Origin: Ruminococcus sp.
GTDB taxonomy: Bacteria; Bacillota; Clostridia; Oscillospirales; Ruminococcaceae
Assembly (NCBI GenBank): GCA_017475555.1
Contig: JAFVFL010000046.1
Location: forward strand, 62,001 to 126,000
DNA: 64,000 bases
Reading direction: 5' to 3'
Every line of letters begins with the position of its first letter. Positions within the stretch are counted from its first letter, which is position 1. Below the pieces are notes generated by a model, which saw only the letters and a list, made by a program, of their open reading frames with translations, had not been told where the DNA came from and searched no databases. Both the position numbers and the translations under genes were made by a program. Positions 45,378 to 52,976 of this stretch are shown piece after piece.

Positions 45378-46148
45378 TTACGTCTCCCTCGGCTGCTTTC
45401 CGACCAGCCGGACAATGCTTTCATTTTCCGCCGACGGAAAAACCTGCTTTATCCTGTCACATATCCTCTGCCACGATACCGCAGGCTCTTCGTCATATGC
45501 CGCTGTGACCTGCCCGTATCCCCATACAGCCTCCGGCGGCAGCAGAACAGAAACAGCCATTCCGTATTCGTCTCCCCTTTTATTCCTGCGTCTGTGAAAA
45601 TCTGCCGTAACAAGAAACAGCTTCATCATCAGCTCTGTAGTGATGCCGGGGAAATTCTTTTCTCCGCCTTTGCCAAAGCCCGCAAGTCTTTTCAGGTCAG
45701 TCGTCAATATCTGCTTGTCAGTCCACACGATATCACCGCCGCTGTCAGTATCAGTCAGGATATCCATGATCAGCTTTTCACGTCTTGTAACTCTTCCGTC
45801 CTCCCATGCGGAATCAAAATCATAGCCGTTCCTGCGGAAGTTAGCAAAGTACGGCAGCCATTCCATGCTGATAAAGCCAGCCTTCTTATCAAAAAACTTG
45901 CCGTATGCTGCCTGGTGACTTGCTGCGATGATCTCACGCCATTCCCACGGATCCTGCTCCCTGCTGCCCGTCCACCAGTAATCCGGCGAAACGTGCTCCT
46001 CTGCCGAAAATCCGGGTATCTCGTTCGCAAAAAGCGGAAGAAATCCTACCTCGTTTATATAGCCTACAAGCTCCTGCCACGTGCGTATCCTGTACGGGTC
46101 GTCCCACCGGAGCCCCCGCATTACCCACTCGCCGTTTTCTACTGCCAT
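45378..46148 (-). CDS. AlkZ-related protein
   Basis: A 256-residue cytoplasmic protein. Blocks such as WQELVGYINEVGFLPLF, DPWEWREIIA, KFFDKKAGFIS and YFANFRRNGYDFD resemble the 'AlkZ-related' group of Firmicutes proteins, thought to share the winged-helix fold of AlkZ DNA glycosylases. Catalytic activity is not shown for this group. The call rests on remembered motifs. Single-gene unit. Confidence 0.55.
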   Translation of the reverse strand: MAVENGEWVMRGLRWDDPYRIRTWQELVGYINEVGFLPLFANEIPGFSAEEHVSPDYWWTGSREQDPWEWREIIAASHQAAYGKFFDKKAGFISMEWLPYFANFRRNGYDFDSAWEDGRVTRREKLIMDILTDTDSGGDIVWTDKQILTTDLKRLAGFGKGGEKNFPGITTELMMKLFLVTADFHRRRNKRGDEYGMAVSVLLPPEAVWGYGQVTAAYDEEPAVSWQRICDRIKQVFPSAENESIVRLVGKQPRET

Positions 46149-46271
46149 TACTTCACTTCCCGACCTGTATTCATTGCAACACCATTATAACATATCAGAT
46201 ATAGAAAAAACAAGAGGTATGGCAAAAAAATACGGCAGGACTTTTTATGAGCCGGAAAGCTGTTGGTACTG

Positions 46272-46300
46272 TTGACAAAACAGAAAAAATCTGCTATAAT
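46272..46300 (+). promoter_or_regulatory. Promoter of galE
   Basis: TTGACA at 46272-46277, 17-bp spacer, TATAAT at 46295-46300. Confidence 0.85.
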
Positions 46301-46333
46301 TCATTTATAACTTGTAATATGGAGGTAGACCCT

Positions 46334-47353
46334 ATGAGCACAATACTCCTTGCCGGAGGTGCCGGCTACATCGGCTCGCATACAGCCGTAAGCCTGCTCG
46401 ATTCCGGTCATGATGTGATAATTGCCGATAATTTTTCCAACAGCTGCCCTGAGGCTGTCAGCCGTGTGGAGAAAATAACCGGAAAGTCCGTAAAGCTATA
46501 TGAGCTCGATATCAAGGACACAGATAAGCTTTCCGCTGTATTTTCTGAAAATAATGTCGATGCTGTCATTCATTTTGCCGGACTGAAGGCGGTCGGTGAG
46601 TCAGTTGAAAAGCCGGTGGTTTATTACCGCAATAACATCGACACAACACTTTCTCTCCTTGAATGTATGAGCAGATACGGTGTCAAGAATATTATCTTTT
46701 CGTCAAGTGCCACTGTTTACGGCGAGGAAAATCCTGTGCCGTATACGGAGGAAATGAAGAGAGGTACGTGTACAAATCCCTACGGCTGGACTAAGGTCAT
46801 GATGGAGCAGATACTTGAGGATGCTGCAAAGGCTGACCCGGAGCTTTCGGTCGTTCTGCTGAGATACTTCAACCCCATAGGTGCCCATGAGTCCGGAATG
46901 ATAGGCGAGGACCCGCAGGGCATTCCTAATAATCTGATGCCGTATGTTGCACAGGTGGCGGTCGGAAGGCGTGAGAAGCTCACTATTTTCGGCAGAGACT
47001 ATGAAACCCCTGACGGAACGTGCAGACGTGACTATATCCATGTTTGCGACCTTGCTGACGGACACGTAAAGGCGATAGACTACGCACTTGATCATAAGGG
47101 TACTGAGGTCTTCAATCTCGGAACAGGAACACCGTACAGCGTGACTGAGATAGTAGAGACGTTCCAGAGGGTGAACGGTATTGAGATACCCCATGTCTAC
47201 GGAAGCCGCCGGGCTGGCGACCTGCCGGAAAGCTATGCAAATGCTGACAAGGCTCTGAGTATCCTCGGCTGGAAGACCAGGAGAGATCTTGCGGATATGT
47301 GCAGAGACACCTGGAACTGGCAAAAAAATAATCCGGACGGATACAGAAAATAA
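46334..47353 (+). CDS. galE: UDP-glucose 4-epimerase
   Basis: A 339-residue extended SDR enzyme that interconverts UDP-glucose and UDP-galactose. NAD motif GGAGYIGSH (8-16), catalytic Ser and YxxxK (SSSATVYG, then NPYGWTK). Full length for GalE. Start at 46334 after GGAGGTAGACC. Confidence 0.95.
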   Translation: MSTILLAGGAGYIGSHTAVSLLDSGHDVIIADNFSNSCPEAVSRVEKITGKSVKLYELDIKDTDKLSAVFSENNVDAVIHFAGLKAVGESVEKPVVYYRNNIDTTLSLLECMSRYGVKNIIFSSSATVYGEENPVPYTEEMKRGTCTNPYGWTKVMMEQILEDAAKADPELSVVLLRYFNPIGAHESGMIGEDPQGIPNNLMPYVAQVAVGRREKLTIFGRDYETPDGTCRRDYIHVCDLADGHVKAIDYALDHKGTEVFNLGTGTPYSVTEIVETFQRVNGIEIPHVYGSRRAGDLPESYANADKALSILGWKTRRDLADMCRDTWNWQKNNPDGYRK

Positions 47354-47377
47354 ATTCCGGCAATTTTCGATTAACTA

Positions 47378-47406
47378 TTGAAAAATGATATGGAATAGTG
47401 TATAAT
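47378..47406 (+). promoter_or_regulatory. Promoter of glyA
   Basis: TTGAAA at 47378-47383, 17-bp spacer, TATAAT at 47401-47406. Confidence 0.8.
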
Positions 47407-47464
47407 ATTATTATGTTAATAACTGCCAAGGCAGAAAATCAGATATTTAAGGAGAGTAAATACA

Positions 47465-48721
47465 ATGTACAGTGATCTTATGGATTCGATCGGATTTGTG
47501 ACTCAGTATGACCCGGAGGTCGGACAGGCTATGAACGAGGAGCTTGCAAGGCAGAGAAGAAACCTTGAGCTTATCGCAAGCGAGAATATCGTTTCACCTG
47601 CTGTCATGGCTGCTATGGGCTCTGTCCTGACCAACAAGTATGCTGAGGGATACCCCGGCAAGCGTTATTACGGAGGCTGCCAGAACGTTGACGTTGTTGA
47701 GCAGATAGCTATAGAGCGTGCAAAGGAGCTTTTCGGTGCTAAGTTTGCCAATGTTCAGCCCCACTCAGGTGCTCAGGCAAATACTGCGGCTTATTTTGCA
47801 GTTCTTCAGCCAGGTGATACTGTTCTCGGCATGAGCCTTGCAGACGGCGGACACCTTACACACGGCTCACCGGTAAACCTCTCCGGTAAGTATTTCAATT
47901 TCGTATCATATGGCCTTGACGATGAGACTGAGACTATAAACTATGATACTGTGCAGGCACTTGCTGAGGAGCACAAGCCAAAGCTCATAGTTGCAGGTGC
48001 AAGTGCATATCCCCGTGCGATAGATTTCAAGAGACTCAGAGAGATAGCCGATTCTGTAGGTGCTCTTCTCATGGTGGATATGGCTCACATCGCAGGTCTT
48101 GTTGCTGCCGGCGTTCACCAGTCTCCTGTACCATACGCTGACATTACTACGACCACCACTCACAAGACCCTCAGAGGCCCGAGAGGCGGTCTTATCCTCA
48201 CAAATGACGAGGCTCTCGCAAAGAAGATCAATTCTGCTATATTCCCCGGAACACAGGGCGGCCCACTCATGCACACGATCGCAGCAAAGGCTGTATGCTT
48301 CGGTGAGGCTTTAAAGCCGGAGTTCAGGGATTACCAGAGACGTATTGTCGAGAATGCAAAGGCTCTTGCTGACGGGCTTCTCAGGAGAGGCTTCAACCTT
48401 GTTTCCGGCGGTACAGATAATCACCTCATGCTCGTTGATCTGCGTCCGTTCAACATTACCGGCAAGGAGCTTGAGCACCGTCTTGACGAGGTGTACATAA
48501 CCGTCAACAAGAACGCTATCCACAATGACCCGGAGAAGCCGTTTGTAACGAGCGGTGTAAGAATAGGTACTCCTGCTGTTACTACAAGAGGTCTTGGAGT
48601 TGAGGAGATGGAGAAGATAGCTGAGTATATCTACCTGTGTGCTACTGATTTCGAGGCTAAGGCTGACGAGATACGTGCAGGTGTTACTGCTATCTGCGAG
48701 AAGTTCCCGCTCTATAAGTAA
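47465..48721 (+). CDS. glyA: Serine hydroxymethyltransferase
   Basis: A 418-residue PLP enzyme converting serine and tetrahydrofolate to glycine and methylene-tetrahydrofolate. NRQ-type start block, [14 protein letters not shown], and the PLP lysine in [14 protein letters not shown] are all present. Ribosome site AAGGAGAG. Confidence 0.97.
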   Translation: MYSDLMDSIGFVTQYDPEVGQAMNEELARQRRNLELIASENIVSPAVMAAMGSVLTNKYAEGYPGKRYYGGCQNVDVVEQIAIERAKELFGAKFANVQPHSGAQANTAAYFAVLQPGDTVLGMSLADGGHLTHGSPVNLSGKYFNFVSYGLDDETETINYDTVQALAEEHKPKLIVAGASAYPRAIDFKRLREIADSVGALLMVDMAHIAGLVAAGVHQSPVPYADITTTTTHKTLRGPRGGLILTNDEALAKKINSAIFPGTQGGPLMHTIAAKAVCFGEALKPEFRDYQRRIVENAKALADGLLRRGFNLVSGGTDNHLMLVDLRPFNITGKELEHRLDEVYITVNKNAIHNDPEKPFVTSGVRIGTPAVTTRGLGVEEMEKIAEYIYLCATDFEAKADEIRAGVTAICEKFPLYK

Positions 48722-48732
48722 TTGTAATGAAT

Positions 48733-48764
48733 ACAGGGACGGACACGCTGTCTGTCCCTGTTTC
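48733..48764 (+). terminator. Terminator or attenuator after glyA
   Basis: Eleven-base stem with one G-T pair (48733-48743 with 48751-48761) followed by TTTCAG. It lies inside a possible longer frame of the next gene and so supports the later start at 48784. Confidence 0.6.
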
Positions 48765-48783
48765 AGATTTTCGGAGTAAAATT

Positions 48784-49110
48784 ATGTTTGGAAACTCAAA
48801 ATACGAAAAGCTCAGAAAAACATTGCTCAAAAAAGGTGTGCAGACGACAGGTACTGTCACAAGCACTGAACCGTATAAGCCCTCACCAGAGCTCCCGGAA
48901 GAATTAAGGGAACTGCTGCTGGCTCACTCCAAAGGCGGTCGCATTGTCGTGAAGTACAGCACTGAGGAGGGAACTGTCGAGGCAATGTATATGACTATCC
49001 GCAGAGAAGAGCTGCCTGCCGTGGGGGAATCTGTTCCGCTCAGGTACATTAAAAGGGACGGGCGGTATATCGCTGTTCCGGAAAAGCTCTTAGTTAAAAA
49101 GCCACTTTAG
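48784..49110 (+). CDS. Small protein of unknown function
   Basis: A 108-residue soluble protein, basic N-terminus (MFGNSKYEKLRKTLLKKG), then beta-strand-rich (GVQTTGTVTSTEPY; GRIVVKYSTEEGTVEA; VPLRYIKRDGRYIAVP). It resembles small DUF3592-like proteins loosely; not certain. Start chosen at ATG 48784 (CGGAGTAAAATT). Confidence 0.6.
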   Translation: MFGNSKYEKLRKTLLKKGVQTTGTVTSTEPYKPSPELPEELRELLLAHSKGGRIVVKYSTEEGTVEAMYMTIRREELPAVGESVPLRYIKRDGRYIAVPEKLLVKKPL

Positions 49111-49125
49111 GAATTGTGGTGCTAA

Positions 49126-49450
49126 GATAAATCGGAATTTGCCTCGGATAAATATACGCCGTTACATACGCCATATACGCCTCCATACGCCGTGAGTATA
49201 CGCAATAAATGGCTGTATATAGCCTTATATACGCCTATACGCCTTATATTATACTTCTTACGAGAAAATAAATAATTGATATCCGAAGACAAAATAAATT
49301 ATAAATAAAGAGCAACTGCAAAATACGGCGTATAGGCGTGTATTTGCCTGTATTTCGGAAAAAATGGCGTATACTCACGGCGTATACGGTATGTCAAGGC
49401 GTATATTTCATACGCCTGTTCAGTAAAACGGCGGCAAATTCTGATTTATC
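49126..49450. repeat. Palindromic ATACGCC-repeat element with terminal inverted repeats
   Basis: A 325-bp element fills the gap before rarA. Its ends are 18-bp inverted repeats with one mismatch: GATAAATCGGAATTTGCC (49126-49143) and GGCAAATTCTGATTTATC (49433-49450). Inside are 11 perfect copies of the heptamer ATACGCC or its complement GGCGTAT. Forward copies start at 49154, 49166, 49175, 49185, 49229, 49237 and 49410; reverse copies start at 49327, 49366, 49379 and 49398. The arms pair: a perfect 19-bp inverted repeat joins 49185-49203 to 49367-49385, and 16 bases at 49228-49243 match 49327-49342 with one mismatch. The centre (49250-49310) is AT-rich. No coding frame. It could be a MITE-like element, a cruciform-forming site or a cluster of protein-binding sites. 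Confidence 0.85.
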
Positions 49451-49497
49451 GCAGAAACATTTTTCTAAAATGGTATATTAAAAAAAGGAGAATGACA

Positions 49498-50787
49498 ATG
49501 CCAGCACCATTAGCTGATAGAATACGCCCGAAAACGCTCGATGATGTTGTGGGTCAGGAGCATATCCTCGCTCCCGGAAAACCGCTCCGCAGAATAATCG
49601 AAAGCGGCAAGGTACCGAATATGATATTCTATGGCCCTTCGGGTATCGGAAAGACCACTGTCGCACGGATAATCGCTGAAAACTGCGGAATGTCGCTGCA
49701 TAAGCTCAACGGAACGAGTGCTTCTACATCGGATATCAGGGACGTGGTGGCTCAGATAGGCACATTCGGCTCAGAAAACGGGATACTTCTCTACCTCGAT
49801 GAGATACAGTACCTTAACAAAAAACAGCAGCAAAGTCTGCTTGAATACATCGAAAACGGCGATATAACGCTTATCGCATCAACTGCGGACAATCCGTATT
49901 TCGCTGTATACAACGCTGTTATAAGCCGGTGTACTGTGTTTGAATTCAAGCCTGTAACGGCGGAGCAGCTTATACCGGCTGTCAGGCGTGCCTTCCGTAT
50001 GATTGGAGAGGAGAATGGCACGGATATAGTTATAAGCGACGAGGCTGTCAGAACTATTGCATACGGCTGCGGAGGAGATGTCCGGAAAGCCATGAATACT
50101 GCGGAGCTTTGTGCGGTATGCGGTGAGGAAAGAGACGGAAAGCTCGTCATAACCGAGGATTCGCTCAGGCTGCTTTCGCAGCGTAGCAATATGCGATACG
50201 ACCGTGACGGCGACCAGCACTATGACCTGCTTTCGGCATTCCACAAGTCTGTCCGTGGCTCTGATGAGAATGCGGCTCTGCACTACGCTGCACGGATAAT
50301 GGAGGCGGGGGATATTACGTCTGTCTGCCGGAGATTGCTGTGCATTGCGGCAGAGGATATCGGACTCGCCTACCCTATGGCAATACCGATCGTCAAGGCG
50401 TGCGTGGATTCGGCATTGCAGCTCGGACTCCCGGAGGCACGGCTGCCGATAGCTGATGCTGTGATCCTGCTCGCTACTGCCCCGAAATCGAACAGTGCAT
50501 ATCTTGCTATAGACGCAGCAATACGTGACCTTGAGGGCAGCGACGCACTTGATTTTCCACGGCATTTGCAGAACGTCCACCTTGACGGAGAGGGAGCGGC
50601 TGTCAGGGGTCAGCATTATCTTTATCCGCACGATTTTCCGAACCACTATGTCTGTCAGCAATATCTTCCCGATGCACTTGCCGGGCACGTTTACTACAAA
50701 TTCGGTGATAACCGGCAGGAACAGGCGGCGTTGGAATATCGCCGGAGAATAACAGGTGCAGCTGATACAGCGGACAATAAGAAATGA
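49498..50787 (+). CDS. rarA: Replication-associated recombination protein RarA
   Basis: A 429-residue AAA+ ATPase (RarA/MgsA/WRNIP1). Walker A GPSGIGKTT, Walker B YLDEIQYLNKKQQ, sensor block ASTADNPYFAVYNAVISRC, then the C-terminal tetramerisation domain (GAAVRGQHYLYPHDFPNHYV). It acts at stalled replication forks. I prefer ATG 49498, 7 bases from the AAAGGAG site; ATG 49492 lies too close. The repeat element ends about 48 bases upstream. Confidence 0.95.
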   Translation: MPAPLADRIRPKTLDDVVGQEHILAPGKPLRRIIESGKVPNMIFYGPSGIGKTTVARIIAENCGMSLHKLNGTSASTSDIRDVVAQIGTFGSENGILLYLDEIQYLNKKQQQSLLEYIENGDITLIASTADNPYFAVYNAVISRCTVFEFKPVTAEQLIPAVRRAFRMIGEENGTDIVISDEAVRTIAYGCGGDVRKAMNTAELCAVCGEERDGKLVITEDSLRLLSQRSNMRYDRDGDQHYDLLSAFHKSVRGSDENAALHYAARIMEAGDITSVCRRLLCIAAEDIGLAYPMAIPIVKACVDSALQLGLPEARLPIADAVILLATAPKSNSAYLAIDAAIRDLEGSDALDFPRHLQNVHLDGEGAAVRGQHYLYPHDFPNHYVCQQYLPDALAGHVYYKFGDNRQEQAALEYRRRITGAADTADNKK

Positions 50788-50800
50788 GAAATGCGTAATA

Positions 50801-50836
50801 AAAAGCAAAGAGCCTCAGCTCCAACGGCTGAGGCTC
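50801..50836. terminator. Bidirectional terminator between rarA and the large RNA
   Basis: Ten-base stem GAGCCTCAGC/GCTGAGGCTC (50810-50819, 50827-50836). Plus side CCCGTTTTATT, minus side TTTGCTTTTTATT. Confidence 0.85.
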
Positions 50837-51545
50837 CCGTTTTATTCAATTTTGTTATGCGGATATTCCGCCACACAAGTTAGCTAATTTACCTTTAAGA
50901 CTGATAGATCAATCACTTTACATCTATACAAGTCAGAACCAGCTATGTGATCGCATTCTGTTTTACCAGAATCTTTCAGACTCTCATGGGACTCACCCTT
51001 CTGAAATATTTCCCTTTTACTCAGGGATAAACGACCCAGAAACAAGCTTGATTATCTCATTGGAGTATACCTCACTGGATTATTCAGACCTCTATCGTCT
51101 GTAACAGCAGTTTTCCTAATGAACGAATATATCTAAAGACTCACGTCGGAATTTCAGGTTCGCCTGTATCTCTTATGAGCTTAGACATGAAGCCGTTTCC
51201 TTCAGCAATGCGTCTGTCTGAATTGAACTGATCCCTTACTATTTGAATATACAATTCACTGGAACAAGTCATCTGACCTATATTCCCTCACTCAGATCCT
51301 GTCAATCAGCAAGCCCGCAGGCTTCACGCTGCTGTGATGAAATTAACCTATTTGCCATCGGACTCACTCACCTTTCCGCATAGAATAATTTACATTGATT
51401 CCAGCTCTCCGACAAACCGCTCTCACATGAAATATCTTCAAGCCTTCCTCAGTCCAAGTAAATTCAGCTTCGGGGAAACTCAGGATCTGCTGCGACCCGA
51501 CTGTTGCCGGATCCTTTTTGCTATCCCTTGTTCTTCCCTTTCCTT
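50801..51545 (-). ncRNA. Large structured noncoding RNA, about 745 nt, class unknown
   Basis: The 965-bp gap after rarA has no credible protein frame on the minus strand. It has a consensus promoter (TTGACA 51580-51575, 17-bp spacer, TAATAT 51557-51552) and a terminator at 50801-50836. The sequence in between is not AT-rich filler. It forms many hairpins: 51482-51487 with 51510-51515; AAGCC/GGCTT at 51311-51324; CAGG-CGAA-CCUG at 51155-51166; CAGAC/GUCUG at 51085-51101; AUUCUG/CAGAAU at 50955-50972; GCGGA/UCCGC at 50859-50871. The string GUGAGUC recurs. Size, rumen-type host and ornate folding recall the large RNA classes ROOL, OLE and GOLLD, but I cannot match it to any. Confidence 0.75.
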
Positions 51546-51551
51546 AATTAT

Positions 51552-51580
51552 ATATTACCACAGCTTTAGTGAAATGTCAA
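51552..51580 (-). promoter_or_regulatory. Promoter of the large RNA
   Basis: Minus strand: TTGACA 51580-51575, 17-bp spacer, TAATAT 51557-51552; transcription should begin near 51545. Confidence 0.8.
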
Positions 51581-51682
51581 CAGTATTTTTAAAGAAAATG
51601 GATAATTTTGATGAAATTCGTTCAGTCTGCACAAAACTCACAGATAAATTTGTGCGTTTCCAACAAGACTTTCTTTTCCACT

Positions 51683-51711
51683 TGCTTTTCCGCAGCTTAT
51701 ATAGTATAATG
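51683..51711 (+). promoter_or_regulatory. Promoter of the DUF1292 gene
   Basis: TTGCTT at 51683-51688, 17-bp spacer, TATAAT at 51706-51711. Confidence 0.75.
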
Positions 51712-51752
51712 AACTTAAATCATAAAGGCTGTACGCCGGAACGGAGAAAATT

Positions 51753-52055
51753 ATGAATTATCCATATATGAACGAATATACGCCGGAGCTGTTCGAGCTT
51801 ATCGACGATGACGGAAATAAGCGGAATTTCGAGCTTATCGACTACGCCGAGCTTGACGGAGAGTGCTACTACGCCATGATACCGGAATACGATGTCGATG
51901 ACATTATGAACGCTGATCTTGATATTGTCCTGCTCAAGTCTGCTGAGGAGGACGGTGAGGAGTTCCTTGTAACGATCGAGGACAATCTGGAATATGTCAA
52001 GGTCTCGGAATACTTTATCCAGCGAATGAAAGAAGCGACTGGATATGACGAGTAG
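51753..52055 (+). CDS. DUF1292 (YrzB-like) acidic protein
   Basis: A 100-residue strongly acidic protein with the DUF1292 pattern (FELIDDDGNKRNFELIDYAEL, then YYAMIPEY). Function unknown. Ribosome site ACGGAGAAAATT. It stands alone between two noncoding RNA candidates. Confidence 0.85.
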   Translation: MNYPYMNEYTPELFELIDDDGNKRNFELIDYAELDGECYYAMIPEYDVDDIMNADLDIVLLKSAEEDGEEFLVTIEDNLEYVKVSEYFIQRMKEATGYDE

Positions 52056-52097
52056 ACAAGGTCTCTGAAAATTTTTCTGTTTTTTCTAAAAAAAGAC

Positions 52098-52126
52098 TTG
52101 ATTTTTTTAAAACGCTGTGATATAAT
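52098..52126 (+). promoter_or_regulatory. Promoter of the 240-nt RNA
   Basis: TTGATT at 52098-52103, 17-bp spacer ending CTGTGA, TATAAT at 52121-52126. Confidence 0.8.
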
Positions 52127-52132
52127 ATACAT

Positions 52133-52370
52133 ACAGACAGGGATACTGAGGTGACATTCAGTCGATATGCACATCAGAATGCCTGTATATCATGCAAATA
52201 TTCTGCCTTGTTCGAGTAATTATAGTTCATATGATCCAACACATTTTTTAAGGGAATTCGGCTCCGTGTGTGGACTGCAGACCTCCTGCCCGGGTGTTTA
52301 CATTCGGATACAGACGAAGGGAGCGAGAATCACATGGGCGTTTACCCACCTGCTTTAGTGCGGGTTTTAT
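52133..52370 (+). ncRNA. Structured noncoding RNA of about 238 nt, possibly 6S-like
   Basis: A strong promoter is followed by about 238 bases without a convincing coding frame and then a terminator (ACCTGC/GCGGGT at 52348-52365, followed by TTTAT). Inside are hairpins such as ACTGA/TCAGT near the 5' end, CAGAAT/ATTCTG around 52173-52210, TCG/CGA and GGG-CGTTTA-CCC near the 3' end. The 5' AGGTG can pair with the 3' CACCT, closing the molecule. This closed-rod shape and size fit 6S RNA, but I cannot confirm the class. Confidence 0.55.
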
Positions 52371-52407
52371 TCACTATATGACGGCAAGGCGGAATATTTT
52401 TGAAAGC

Positions 52408-52442
52408 AAAAGGCTTGCGGTGAATTACACCGCAAGCCTTTT
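52408..52442. terminator. Strong bidirectional terminator
   Basis: Perfect 15-base stem (52408-52422 with 52428-52442), AAAAGGCTTGCGGTG side and its complement, 5-base loop. It ends nrdG on the minus strand. Confidence 0.85.
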
Positions 52443-52459
52443 AATTTGCTGTATACGTA

Positions 52460-52966
52460 TCATTCCTGCTCAGCCGATACCGCTCTCCCCTGCCGGAGAC
52501 TCTCCTGGCAATCAAGATATCTCTGGTTGCTGCTGCCACGAAATCTCACATTCCAGTCCCTCAGCTCCAGAACGAATCTGCCGTCGATCAGGATATCCGT
52601 AACGTCAAGCAGCTCTCCCCAGCCGTTATCCTCACTCCCGGAATACAGCTCCTCAAAGGTGTAGCCGGTGTAGGTGACGATATTCAGACCAAGCTGCTTT
52701 ATCTGTTTTCCGAGCTCTGCAAGTACAGCAGCCTGACAAAACGGCTCTCCCCCGCTGAACGTTACTCCGTCAAGCAACGGATTCTGCTTTATTTTCTCCA
52801 GAAGCTCTCCCGTATCTGTTATACTTCCGCCGGAAAAGCTGTGAGTATCAGGATTATGGCAGCCCGGACAGTGGTGCGGACAGCCCTGTACAAAAATAGT
52901 ATATCTGATGCCGGGACCGTCAACGATAGAATCATTGACGAGCCCGGCTATCCTTAGTTCAGACAT
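52460..52966 (-). CDS. nrdG: Anaerobic ribonucleotide reductase activating protein
   Basis: A 168-residue radical SAM activase: GCPHHCPGC holds the three cluster cysteines (C29, C33, C36), then TFSGGEPF. It makes the glycyl radical on NrdD. Start at 52966 (GAGAGGAGAGCT upstream), which overlaps the nrdD region by no more than a few codons; the longer frame to 53026 lies inside nrdD. Confidence 0.93.
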   Translation of the reverse strand: MSELRIAGLVNDSIVDGPGIRYTIFVQGCPHHCPGCHNPDTHSFSGGSITDTGELLEKIKQNPLLDGVTFSGGEPFCQAAVLAELGKQIKQLGLNIVTYTGYTFEELYSGSEDNGWGELLDVTDILIDGRFVLELRDWNVRFRGSSNQRYLDCQESLRQGRAVSAEQE

Positions 52967-52976
52967 AGCTCTCCTC

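Noticed and set aside
45369-46190. Plus-strand frame of 273 codons
   Set aside because: Antisense shadow of the AlkZ-related gene; no ribosome site.
49154-49416. CRISPR array
   Set aside because: Heptamers are too short, irregularly spaced and in both orientations; no cas genes nearby.
50801-51545. RNase P RNA, tmRNA or group II intron
   Set aside because: The conserved cores of these RNAs that I could look for by eye are not seen, and no intron protein is present.
51334-51756. Plus-strand frame of 140 codons before the DUF1292 gene
   Set aside because: It lies opposite the large RNA candidate, has no ribosome site, and its composition is not protein-like.
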